This document shows positions 8,528 through 16,352 of a stretch of 64,000 bases of DNA, one piece after another. The translations under genes were made by a program, and so were the position numbers. Origin of the DNA: DATFKA01 sp042095835. GTDB taxonomy: Bacteria; Bacteroidota; Bacteroidia; Chitinophagales; Saprospiraceae. Under the pieces are notes generated by a model. It saw only the letters and a list, made by a program, of their open reading frames with translations, did not search any database and was not told the DNA's origin. Position 1 is the stretch's first letter, and every line of letters begins with the position of its first letter. The stretch spans positions 1 through 64,000 of the forward strand of contig JBELML010000011.1 of NCBI GenBank assembly GCA_042095835.1. Reading direction: 5' to 3'.

Positions 8528-9619
8528 ATGAAACTAGGAATTCTAAAAGAGGCTTCCGATACAAGAGTGGCCATTATTCCTGACACCTTAAAGAAATTTA
8601 AGGATTTAGGCCTGGACATCTTGGTCGAAAAGGGTGCCGGGCAAAAAGCAAGCTTCGATGACGAAAGCTACCAGGCAGAAGCCAAGCTTCATGAGCGTCA
8701 GGAGCTGCTAAAAAATGCAGACATCTTGGTCAGTGTTTTACCCCCGGAAGATTTAGACAAGTTTCCCGCAGGCAAGTTTCTTGTCAGCCAGTTTCAGCCT
8801 TATAATGATACTGGCATTACCGAACGGTTAAATAAACTGGGCATTCATGCTTTTAGCATGGATATGATCCCTAGAACAAGTCTAGCACAGTCTATGGATG
8901 TTTTATCCTCGATGGCATCAGTGGCCGGCTATAAGGCGGTACTTGAGGCAGGAAGGCTACTTCCACGCTATATGCCTATGATGATCACCGCTGCGGGTAG
9001 TATAAAACCGGCCAGGGTACTAGTATTAGGCGCTGGTGTAGCTGGTTTGCAAGCTATTGCGACAGCTCGTCGCTTAGGTGCTATGGTAGAAGCCTTTGAT
9101 ACCCGCTCCGCAGCTAAGGAAGAAGTCCTATCGCTTGGTGCAAAGTTTGTGGAGGTAGAAGGTGCCAAAGATGATAAAGATGCCGGTGGCTACGCCGTAG
9201 AACAAAGTGAGGAATACCTAAAAAGACAACGCGCCGAAGTGCAAGCCAGGGCCATAAAAGCAGACATCATCATTACTACAGCGCAAGTCAGAGGTCGAAA
9301 AGCCCCCATTTTGGTACCGACAAGTACGGTTGAGCAGATGAAAAAAGGAAGCGTCATCATCGATTTGGCCTCCTCAACTGGCGGCAATGTAGAGCTTTCA
9401 AAAGATAATGAATTAATCGAGCATCAAGGCGTCTCTATTTATGGCAACTCGAATCTTGCTGCTTTAATGCCCCAAGATTCAAGTACGCTTTACAGTAATA
9501 ACTTGTATAATTTCTTTAAATATTTTATGAAAGATGGAGCACTTAATTGGCGCGAAAACGATGAAATCATCGAGGGCGCATTAATCACTCCAAAAGATAA
9601 AATCCTTAGTAATGGCTAG
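8528..9619 (+). CDS. pntAA: NAD(P) transhydrogenase subunit alpha, NAD(H)-binding part (dI)
   Basis: The soluble NAD(H)-binding component of the proton-translocating transhydrogenase, which passes hydride between NADH and NADP+ driven by proton influx. The alanine-dehydrogenase-like fold has a Rossmann motif GAGVAGLQA near residues 168-176 and the RTSLAQSMDVLSSMA segment (about 118-132) that contacts NAD. The split into three genes matches the Rhodospirillum and Thermus arrangement, not the two-gene E. coli form. It overlaps pntAB by 8 bases, implying coupled translation. A small hairpin sits at 8486-8506 in its leader. Confidence 0.95.
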   Translation: MKLGILKEASDTRVAIIPDTLKKFKDLGLDILVEKGAGQKASFDDESYQAEAKLHERQELLKNADILVSVLPPEDLDKFPAGKFLVSQFQPYNDTGITERLNKLGIHAFSMDMIPRTSLAQSMDVLSSMASVAGYKAVLEAGRLLPRYMPMMITAAGSIKPARVLVLGAGVAGLQAIATARRLGAMVEAFDTRSAAKEEVLSLGAKFVEVEGAKDDKDAGGYAVEQSEEYLKRQRAEVQARAIKADIIITTAQVRGRKAPILVPTSTVEQMKKGSVIIDLASSTGGNVELSKDNELIEHQGVSIYGNSNLAALMPQDSSTLYSNNLYNFFKYFMKDGALNWRENDEIIEGALITPKDKILSNG

Positions 9620-9929
9620 TATTCTCGAATTTTTCAATACACCGGAAAATTACCTCCTCATTTTCCTATTGATATTTACCATTATCTTAGGATTTGAGGT
9701 CATTTCCAAAGTACCAACTGTGCTCCATACGCCTTTAATGTCTGGAGCGAATGCCATCAGTGGCGTGGTTATTATTGGTGCTATTTTATTAATCCGACAA
9801 GCAGCAGCAGATGATTATCTAATCCTCAGCTTAGGCGTATTGGGTATCCTACTAGGCATGATTAATGTGGTGGGTGGATTTGCTGTGACGGATCGAATGC
9901 TTGAAATGTTTAAAAAGAAAAAGAAATGA
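9612..9929 (+). CDS. pntAB: NAD(P) transhydrogenase subunit alpha, membrane part
   Basis: A 105-residue membrane protein with three to four predicted helices, equivalent to the membrane segment fused to the alpha subunit in E. coli. With PntB it forms the proton channel (dII). The TPLMSGANAISG motif at about 40-51 is characteristic of this subunit. It overlaps pntAA by 8 bases and pntB by 4 bases (ATGA), so the three cistrons form one operon. Confidence 0.94.
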   Translation: MASILEFFNTPENYLLIFLLIFTIILGFEVISKVPTVLHTPLMSGANAISGVVIIGAILLIRQAAADDYLILSLGVLGILLGMINVVGGFAVTDRMLEMFKKKKK

Positions 9930-11326
9930 TCACATTTATAATAAATCTATCTTATCTCATTGGAGCAGTAGCCTTCGTCTGGGGGCTTCGTCTACTTAGT
10001 AGTCCGGATACTGCTCGCAAAGGAAATATTTATGCGGCAATAGGCATGGGCATCGCCATCTTGGCTACCCTGATCATCCCGCTTGAGGGAGGTGCCAACA
10101 ATTATGGCTGGATCTTCGGTGGTATGGCCGGTGGAGCCCTCATAGGTATGCTGGCCTCTAGAAGGGTACAAATGACCGCTATGCCTCAACTGGTCTCTAT
10201 CTTCAATGGTTTGGGTGGAGCATGTGCCGTCGTCTTAGCAATGGCTGAGCTGAGTCAATATTATAGTGGAGCCAAAGTGATGAGCAATGGAGAGGTATTA
10301 ATCATTTTATCAACCCTCTTTATTGGTGGAGTAGCCTTCACAGGAAGCATCTTGGCTTATGCCAAATTGGATGGTTTGATTTGGGATTCTCAGGTAACTT
10401 TACCCAAACATAGCCTCATCAACCTCCTCTTGTTGGCTGGTGTGATTGCCTTGGGCGTAGTGCTATATTTAGGTGGTCCATCTGCTGGAATCACGATGGC
10501 TCTTCTGTTTTTAGGCTTGACCTTGATTTATGGTTTTTCTTTTGTAGCTCCCATTGGTGGAGCCGATATGCCTGTGGTGATCTCTCTTTTGAACTCCTTT
10601 ACTGGGCTATCTGCTGCCGCCGCAGGTCTAGTTTACAACAACCAAATCATGCTCGTAGGTGGGATATTGGTTGGAGCTTCGGGGACCATACTTACCGTCT
10701 TGATGTGTGAAGCTATGAATCGTTCTCTGCTGAGTGTCATCATTGGAGGATTTGGTGGAGGTGCCAGCGCTACTCAAAGCAGTACCGATGGACAGGTCGT
10801 CAAAGAAGTCGCTCTTAATGATCTTGCAATCCAGCTTTTCTACTCTCAATCGGTCATGTTTGTTCCTGGATATGGTCTAGCGGTTGCTCAGGCTCAAAAA
10901 GTGGTAAAAGAGGTCGATGATATGCTGGAAGCCAATGGTGTAGAGGTAAAATATGCTATCCACCCTGTAGCTGGACGGATGCCTGGTCATATGAACGTCT
11001 TATTAGCCGAAGCGGATGTCCCCTACCCCAAGCTTTTAGACCTAGAAGATGCGAATGCTGCTTTACCTAATACAGATGTAGTCATCGTGGTTGGTGCTAA
11101 TGATGTAGTCAATCCTTCGGCAGAAGATGAGCCAGGTAGCCCTATCTATGGAATGCCCGTCTTACAGGTATGGAATGCCAAAAGTACCATTGTAATCAAG
11201 CGCTCGATGAGTCCGGGTTATGCAGGTATTCCTAATCCGCTCTTTTTCCATGACAAAAATAAAATGCTCTTTGGTGATGCTAAGAAAGTCATGCAAGAAA
11301 TTGTTGGGGCTTTAAAGGAAATGTAA
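9926..11326 (+). CDS. pntB: NAD(P) transhydrogenase subunit beta
   Basis: A 466-residue subunit with a membrane half of about nine helices (residues 1-260) completing the proton pathway and a C-terminal NADP(H)-binding domain (dIII). GYGLAVAQAQ begins the nucleotide-binding fold near residue 314, and HPVAGRMPGHMNVLLAEA and GANDVVNP follow in the usual order. The enzyme supplies NADPH for biosynthesis at the expense of proton motive force. It overlaps pntAB by four bases. About 140 bases separate it from the SPFH gene, without a clear terminator. Confidence 0.95.
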   Translation: MITFIINLSYLIGAVAFVWGLRLLSSPDTARKGNIYAAIGMGIAILATLIIPLEGGANNYGWIFGGMAGGALIGMLASRRVQMTAMPQLVSIFNGLGGACAVVLAMAELSQYYSGAKVMSNGEVLIILSTLFIGGVAFTGSILAYAKLDGLIWDSQVTLPKHSLINLLLLAGVIALGVVLYLGGPSAGITMALLFLGLTLIYGFSFVAPIGGADMPVVISLLNSFTGLSAAAAGLVYNNQIMLVGGILVGASGTILTVLMCEAMNRSLLSVIIGGFGGGASATQSSTDGQVVKEVALNDLAIQLFYSQSVMFVPGYGLAVAQAQKVVKEVDDMLEANGVEVKYAIHPVAGRMPGHMNVLLAEADVPYPKLLDLEDANAALPNTDVVIVVGANDVVNPSAEDEPGSPIYGMPVLQVWNAKSTIVIKRSMSPGYAGIPNPLFFHDKNKMLFGDAKKVMQEIVGALKEM

Positions 11327-11468
11327 TAGGGAGACTTCAGCGATTTTTTACTTGGATTAATCGACAAAGGCTTTTATTCCATAAATTAAATTGTAAATTG
11401 GTAGAGTTAATGTGGTAGAAACATTAGCCAAAATAATTTAATTACACACCTTCTAAAACTATAAGTAA

Positions 11469-12407
11469 ATGGGACCAACAGCTTTAGCGATTATTGCATT
11501 TGGCGTATTTGTTGTTTTTTCTGGATTGTTTACCGTCAAACAGCAAACTGCTGCCATTATTGAAAGACTAGGTCGTTATCATAGCATCAGGCGTCCTGGC
11601 CTACAATTCAAAATTCCATTTATTGATCGGGTTTCAGGTAGAATCAGCTTGCGCGTGATGCAATTGGATGTTTTGGTTGAAACGAAAACGCTTGATAATG
11701 TTTTCGTCAAACTGAAAGTATCTGTCCAATATTATATTCTGACAGATAAAATATACGATGCCTTTTATCGACTTTCTAACCCAACCGATCAAATTACATC
11801 CTACGTTTTTGATACCATCCGTGCTGAGGCACCAAAAATGAAACTGGATGATGTATTCGAGCGTAAAGATGATATCGCGATTGCCATTCGTAGAGAATTA
11901 GAAGACGCGATGCTAGATTATGGCTACGGAATTGTGAAAACATTAGTGACGGACATTGATCCTGACCAAGCTGTAAAAAATGCCATGAACCGAATCAACG
12001 CTGCCGAAAGAGAAAAACTTGCTGCAGAGTACGAAGCCGAAGCAGATAGAATTCGAATCGTCGCCAAAGCAAAAGCAGAGGCAGAATCTAAGCGCTTGCA
12101 AGGTCAAGGTATTGCTGATCAGCGTCGGGAAATTGCCCGTGGTTTAGAGGAGTCAGTTGAAGTACTCAACAAAGTAGGGATCAACTCTCAGGAAGCTTCC
12201 GCTTTGATTGTAGTTACACAGCACTACGACACGCTACAATCTATGGGCGAGAGTACCAATAGTAATTTAATTTTACTTCCGAACTCTCCTGCCTCAGCAA
12301 GTAATATGCTGAGTGATATGGTTACTTCTTTTGTGGCTTCTCAGCAGATTGGAGAAGATATGAAAAAAGCAAATAAAGAGACAGAGAAGTTGAAGTTGAG
12401 AAACTAA
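11469..12407 (+). CDS. SPFH/Band 7 stomatin-like protein
   Basis: A 312-residue membrane-anchored SPFH protein. An N-terminal hydrophobic segment (about 5-20) precedes the Band 7 domain, which starts VKQQTAAIIERLGRY and continues RPGLQFKIPFIDRV; an Ala/Glu-rich coiled coil (about 165-235) follows. It most resembles QmcA/paraslipin-type proteins, which form ring-shaped microdomains with membrane proteases. No NfeD-type partner or FtsH gene is adjacent, so the partner is unknown. A strong terminator follows immediately. Confidence 0.88.
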   Translation: MGPTALAIIAFGVFVVFSGLFTVKQQTAAIIERLGRYHSIRRPGLQFKIPFIDRVSGRISLRVMQLDVLVETKTLDNVFVKLKVSVQYYILTDKIYDAFYRLSNPTDQITSYVFDTIRAEAPKMKLDDVFERKDDIAIAIRRELEDAMLDYGYGIVKTLVTDIDPDQAVKNAMNRINAAEREKLAAEYEAEADRIRIVAKAKAEAESKRLQGQGIADQRREIARGLEESVEVLNKVGINSQEASALIVVTQHYDTLQSMGESTNSNLILLPNSPASASNMLSDMVTSFVASQQIGEDMKKANKETEKLKLRN

Positions 12408-12433
12408 AATAATATCGCTATTTAACTTCAGTG

Positions 12434-12471
12434 AATGCTGCACGAGCTTGTCTTTGTGCAGCATTTTTATT
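12434..12471 (+). terminator. Intrinsic terminator after the SPFH gene
   Basis: A perfect 10-bp stem (AATGCTGCAC at 12434-12443, GTGCAGCATT at 12456-12465) with a 12-base loop and a T-rich tail TTTATTT, starting 26 bases after the SPFH stop codon. Confidence 0.85.
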
Positions 12472-12769
12472 TCTAGTCCTGCCGTTGGTAGTATTTATTC
12501 TGCTGTCTGTCCTCAATCTATAATCTTCTGCAAGCCAGAGCGAACTAGAATAGCAGAAAATTGTCATATTAGCAGAAAAGAGGACAGAATAGCCTATAGT
12601 TTTTGATCTAATCATAAATTACAAGGTTCATTTTTTCTAATTCTCTATCCTTGTAAGAAATCACTACTGTTATTTAAAATCGAAGATCACACCTAAAGCA
12701 CATAGAATGTGCTACACATTCACTTCCTTTTTTCCTCAGACCAAACCAAATAAATAAAGCCAAAACCAC

Positions 12770-12795
12770 ACAGGGCCGGTACTCACCGGCCCTGT
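12770..12795 (-). terminator. Terminator hairpin of the small lipoprotein gene
   Basis: A perfect 11-bp GC-rich stem (12770-12780 with 12785-12795, core GGGCCGGT) and a 4-base loop sit one base beyond the minus-strand stop codon at 12797-12799. The minus-strand tail is only moderately T-rich (GTGGTTTTG), but stem strength and position favour a terminator. Confidence 0.75.
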
Positions 12796-12796
12796 A

Positions 12797-13057
12797 TTAT
12801 TTTCTGAACCAAATATCGGGCCCTTCGCCTGGTATACGTCCCATTCTTTTATCAAAAAATCGACCATTTCCTCTTAGTCCAAGGGATTCATCATTGGAAT
12901 TGATCCCAGATTTTGGTAATATCACTTTTCCAGGTTTAATCTTCTTAGAAGAAGTAGAAATGCGGTGTGTATAGCTTTGCGAATCGCCAGGATGATAAAA
13001 AGAGGCACAGGAATTGAGGCCTATAGCGATCAACACTATTGGTAGATATTTCTTCAT
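12797..13057 (-). CDS. Small lipoprotein, unknown function
   Basis: An 86-residue protein with a lipoprotein signal peptide: basic MKKY, a hydrophobic core, and lipobox LNSC with Cys17 as the lipidation site. The mature part is short, polar and Gly/Lys-rich with no recognised domain and no further cysteine. The strong terminator one base after the stop supports a real single-gene unit. It is divergent from nnrDE across 105 bases holding a 14-bp palindrome. No function can be assigned. Confidence 0.7.
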   Translation of the reverse strand: MKKYLPIVLIAIGLNSCASFYHPGDSQSYTHRISTSSKKIKPGKVILPKSGINSNDESLGLRGNGRFFDKRMGRIPGEGPDIWFRK

Positions 13058-13132
13058 TATTAATCCGATTTAGATTTTTGCTTTGTTTAAATTTAGCGAT
13101 AAAATTCAGAAAAACAACTACGAACAACCTTT

Positions 13133-13146
13133 TTTTATCGATAAAA
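13133..13146. promoter_or_regulatory. Perfect 14-bp palindrome, candidate operator
   Basis: TTTTATCGATAAAA lies between the divergent lipoprotein and nnrDE genes. The half-site CGATAAAAT occurs twice, at 13097-13105 and 13139-13147. No regulator gene is adjacent, so the binding protein is unknown. Confidence 0.35.
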
Positions 13147-13162
13147 TCAATAATTATCTATT

Positions 13163-14728
13163 TTGAGAAAAGCGCAATCTCCCATTTTTTCTACTATTGA
13201 ATCGTCATCTCACGAATTGTTACCTGTTTTAAGCAGCACTCAAATCAGGACCTGGGACCAATTCACCATCCAAAAGGAAAGTATCGATAGCATAGACTTA
13301 ATGGAGCGGGCTTCACTCGCTTTTTGTGAGCAGTTATTTCAATTATATCCAACTATCTCTTCTGTTGTCCTCTTTTGTGGACCAGGGAACAATGGTGGTG
13401 ATGGATTAGCTATCGCCAGATTATTGCATCAACGAGCACTTGCTGTTGAAGTATACTGCTGTGAGATTGGGAATAGTAAGAGTCCGGATTATCAAGTCAA
13501 TTTAGAACGACTGCAAACCATCCCTGAAATACCTATACATTTTCTAGAGGAGGGAGATCGCCTTCCCGAATTACCTCCATCAAGCTTATTGATTGATGCT
13601 ATCTTTGGCTCGGGCTTAAACAGAGCGGTGACTGGATATTGGGATCAACTAATCCAGCATTTGAATGAGTACTTGTCCCCTATCGTCGCTGTGGATATCC
13701 CAAGTGGATTATTCAGTGATCAGTTATTAGCGCATTCCGCAGCTATTAGGGCAACAGATACTATTAGTTTCCAGGTACCCAAGCTATCCTTTTTTTTACC
13801 TGAACTTGGTCCTTTCACCGGGCAATGGCATATTATCGATATAGGCTTACATCCTCAATATTTAAAAAACATCACCGCTAGCAAATATTGCTTAACTGCT
13901 AATTTCATTTCCACCCTCCTTGAGGCACGGCCCGCATATTCTCATAAAGGAAGCTTTGGTCATGCCTTAATTGTGGCCGGAAGCAAAGGCATGATGGGTG
14001 CCGCTCAACTAGCTGCTAAAGCTTGCCTAAGGTCAGGAGTAGGATTACTGACTACCCATATACCACAGATAGCTTATCAAATTATGCAGATCGCCTTGCC
14101 AGAGGCCATGGTTCACCTTGACCAAGAGGAAACCCATTTTTCTACAACACCAAATCTTGAACGATACACCAGTATCGGAGTAGGCCCAGGCTTAGGTCAA
14201 CACAAGGATACTTTAGCTGCCTTAAAAGATTTATTGATTAAAGCAGAAGTACCGCTGGTCATAGACGCAGATGCGCTCAATCTCATCGCTCAAAATCCTG
14301 CATTCCTTGATTTGGTTCCCAAACAGAGTATCCTCACTCCGCATCCAGGTGAATTTAGACGCCTTTTTGGAGCAAGCAAAGATAGCCTGGAAGCCATCAA
14401 GGTCGCCCTGGATATAGCAAAAGCAAAGCAGATCTTTATTGTTCTCAAAGGAGCATTCACCAGAATTGTTTGTCCCGATGGAAATCTTTATTTTAACAGT
14501 ACCGGCAATCCAGGAATGGCCACCGCAGGCAGTGGTGATACGCTTACTGGTATCTTAGTGGGTTTATTGTCACAAGGCTATTCGTCTAAATCCGCTGCCT
14601 TATTAGGCGTTTATCTGCATGGTTTGGCAGGTGATTTGGCCGCTTCAAAAGTTGGTGAACCAAGTTTAATCGCCAGTGATATTATTGAGGAACTTCCTGG
14701 TGCCTTTCAATTGTTAAGTAGAAAGTAG
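13163..14728 (+). CDS. nnrDE: Bifunctional NAD(P)HX epimerase/dehydratase
   Basis: Repairs hydrated NADH and NADPH. The N-terminal YjeF domain (about 22-235) carries GNNGGDG at 75-81 and epimerises the R and S hydrates. The C-terminal ribokinase-like domain dehydrates the S form using ADP or ATP and has GNPGMATAGSGD (448-459; Asp459 is the likely catalytic base). The start is uncertain: no ATG precedes the conserved LSSTQIRTWD block. TTG at 13163 is used here, and TTG at 13217 would give a more typical N-terminus. It is followed 22 bases later by the sirtuin gene, probably in one operon. Confidence 0.92.
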   Translation: MRKAQSPIFSTIESSSHELLPVLSSTQIRTWDQFTIQKESIDSIDLMERASLAFCEQLFQLYPTISSVVLFCGPGNNGGDGLAIARLLHQRALAVEVYCCEIGNSKSPDYQVNLERLQTIPEIPIHFLEEGDRLPELPPSSLLIDAIFGSGLNRAVTGYWDQLIQHLNEYLSPIVAVDIPSGLFSDQLLAHSAAIRATDTISFQVPKLSFFLPELGPFTGQWHIIDIGLHPQYLKNITASKYCLTANFISTLLEARPAYSHKGSFGHALIVAGSKGMMGAAQLAAKACLRSGVGLLTTHIPQIAYQIMQIALPEAMVHLDQEETHFSTTPNLERYTSIGVGPGLGQHKDTLAALKDLLIKAEVPLVIDADALNLIAQNPAFLDLVPKQSILTPHPGEFRRLFGASKDSLEAIKVALDIAKAKQIFIVLKGAFTRIVCPDGNLYFNSTGNPGMATAGSGDTLTGILVGLLSQGYSSKSAALLGVYLHGLAGDLAASKVGEPSLIASDIIEELPGAFQLLSRK

Positions 14729-14750
14729 TTTTAATTCTAAACGATAATTA

Positions 14751-15437
14751 ATGAAAAAACTAGTCGTGCTCAGTGGTGCTGGCATGAGTGCCGAAAGCGG
14801 AATTAGCACCTTTCGCGATCAAGACGGACTTTGGGAAAACCACGATGTCATGGAAGTGGCCTCTCCACAAGGTTGGAGCAATAACCAAGAACTCGTCCTG
14901 CGATTTTATAATCAACGAAGACAGCAACTCAAAGAAGTACGACCCAATCAAGGACATTTAAACTTGGTGCAACTAGAAAAATATTATGACACCAATATTG
15001 TCACCCAAAATGTAGATGATCTACACGAGCGAGCTGGAAGTAGCCAAATCTATCATTTGCATGGCGAGCTACGGAAAGTGCGATCAACGGTTGATCGAAG
15101 CCTCATTTATGATTGGACAGAAGACCTTAACATTGGTGATCGCTGTGAAAAAGGCAGTCAACTAAGGCCTCACATTGTTTGGTTCGGAGAGAGTGTGCCC
15201 ATGATCGAAACGGCTTTAAACCTGGTATTAGAGGCAGAAATCATCGTGATTATTGGCACTTCTATGCAAGTTTATCCTGCAGCTGGCCTCGTTGGCTATG
15301 CCAGAAGTGACGCCCAAATTTACTACATCGACCCCAAGCCCAAAATCAACTACGAACTATCTCAGTTCAACAACTTAGAGATCATTGAGAAAGGGGCTGG
15401 CAAAGGCACTCAAGACTTGCTCGATAAATTGTTATAA
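14751..15437 (+). CDS. cobB: Sirtuin, NAD-dependent protein deacylase (SIRT5-like)
   Basis: Removes acyl groups from lysine using NAD. Family motifs: GAGMSAESGISTFR (10-22), TQNVDDLH (85-92) and catalytic His104 in HLHGEL, with RPHIVWFGE (139-147). Tyr53 and Arg56 in YNQRR match the YxxR pair that selects succinyl and malonyl groups in SIRT5-type enzymes. The zinc ribbon after the catalytic histidine is degenerate: only Cys132 remains of the four expected cysteines. Length (228 residues) is otherwise normal. It lies 22 bases after nnrDE, downstream of the transhydrogenase genes, in an NAD-centred neighbourhood. Confidence 0.92.
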   Translation: MKKLVVLSGAGMSAESGISTFRDQDGLWENHDVMEVASPQGWSNNQELVLRFYNQRRQQLKEVRPNQGHLNLVQLEKYYDTNIVTQNVDDLHERAGSSQIYHLHGELRKVRSTVDRSLIYDWTEDLNIGDRCEKGSQLRPHIVWFGESVPMIETALNLVLEAEIIVIIGTSMQVYPAAGLVGYARSDAQIYYIDPKPKINYELSQFNNLEIIEKGAGKGTQDLLDKLL

Positions 15438-15489
15438 AAAACTGGTAGGAGGCCTTCCAAAACATTGGTAGAACTCCTTAGAGCTGACT

Positions 15490-16206
15490 TTAATTATTAA
15501 AGAACCGATAATAAAAGGTCAATCCAGAGATAAAATAAATATCATCATTGTCAGGATTGCCAGATTGACTAATTCCATCTAGGTAATCAGAAAATACTAG
15601 CCGCCATCCAAAATCAAGCGCCAGCGTGATATGATTAGAGACATCTCCTTTGATGCCGAAACCCATAGGTACTACAAAAGCCATTTTTGAGTTCCCTTCT
15701 GCCCTATCCATGCGAATACCCGTATTGATGCGCTCACTTGGACCAGTGAAGCCAGAGTAGTCGGTATTCAATGTGGCAAAGGCCAAACCAGCACCAGCAT
15801 ATAAATAAGGAGAGATCAATTTATCCATTTGTACACCACCATCTGCATCTGTATAATAGCGATCTGCTCCAAAAGGCTCCCACTCGGCAATACCCACAAA
15901 TTCAATTACATTGGTACTAAAGTTGAATGCTCTGTTTTGGCGCTCTTCGTAGTTGAGATCATCCCCCTTAAAGTTTCCATAAATCAAGCTTCCTTTAAAG
16001 CCCAACTTGTTGGTGAAATCGACACGACCCGACAGGCCAAAGGCAAAGCTAATTTCGTTTAAATCAGGAGTTGCATTAGGGTTTACATCTCCAGAGAATG
16101 CAGTAGTTCCTACAAAAACACCACCCTGCCAATAATCTGCTTTCTGTGCAGAACCCACATTAGGAAGAATAAGTAAAAATGCGATCGCTGTCAATAAGTA
16201 CTTCAT
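15490..16206 (-). CDS. DUF6089-type outer membrane beta-barrel protein
   Basis: A 238-residue protein with a signal peptide ending near GSAQ (residue 20) and alternating beta-strand pattern ending in Phe-Asn-Asn, as expected for an outer membrane barrel. Blocks YWQGGVFVG, FSGDVNPN, NRAFNFSTNVIEF and EWEPFG fit the DUF6089 family, which includes PorG-like proteins of the type IX secretion system. The same blocks recur in the barrel part of the OmpA fusion at 19496-21160, so the two are paralogues. Role inferred only from family: an envelope structural or secretion component. Confidence 0.75.
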   Translation of the reverse strand: MKYLLTAIAFLLILPNVGSAQKADYWQGGVFVGTTAFSGDVNPNATPDLNEISFAFGLSGRVDFTNKLGFKGSLIYGNFKGDDLNYEERQNRAFNFSTNVIEFVGIAEWEPFGADRYYTDADGGVQMDKLISPYLYAGAGLAFATLNTDYSGFTGPSERINTGIRMDRAEGNSKMAFVVPMGFGIKGDVSNHITLALDFGWRLVFSDYLDGISQSGNPDNDDIYFISGLTFYYRFFNN

Positions 16207-16352
16207 GGTTGTAGATATAATTCAAGGCAAAATACGATTTTTTAAAATGTAATAACTGATGCTAGTGTTAAAATGATCAATAATCCGCTTTTGATGCTTG
16301 CATCTACCAGAAAGTCAGTAGATTAAAGGCTGAAAATGAAAAACAACTTAGC

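Larger units (their letters stand above)
12408..12796. other. 389-base intergenic region between convergent genes
   Basis: It holds the terminator of the SPFH gene at its left end and the terminator of the small lipoprotein gene at its right end. A 65-codon open frame on the minus strand (12418-12615) runs through the first terminator and shows no protein-like composition, so I see no gene between the two. Confidence 0.6.

Noticed and set aside
12418..12615. 65-codon minus-strand frame in the gap after the SPFH gene
   Set aside because: It runs through a strong terminator hairpin and has no protein-like features.
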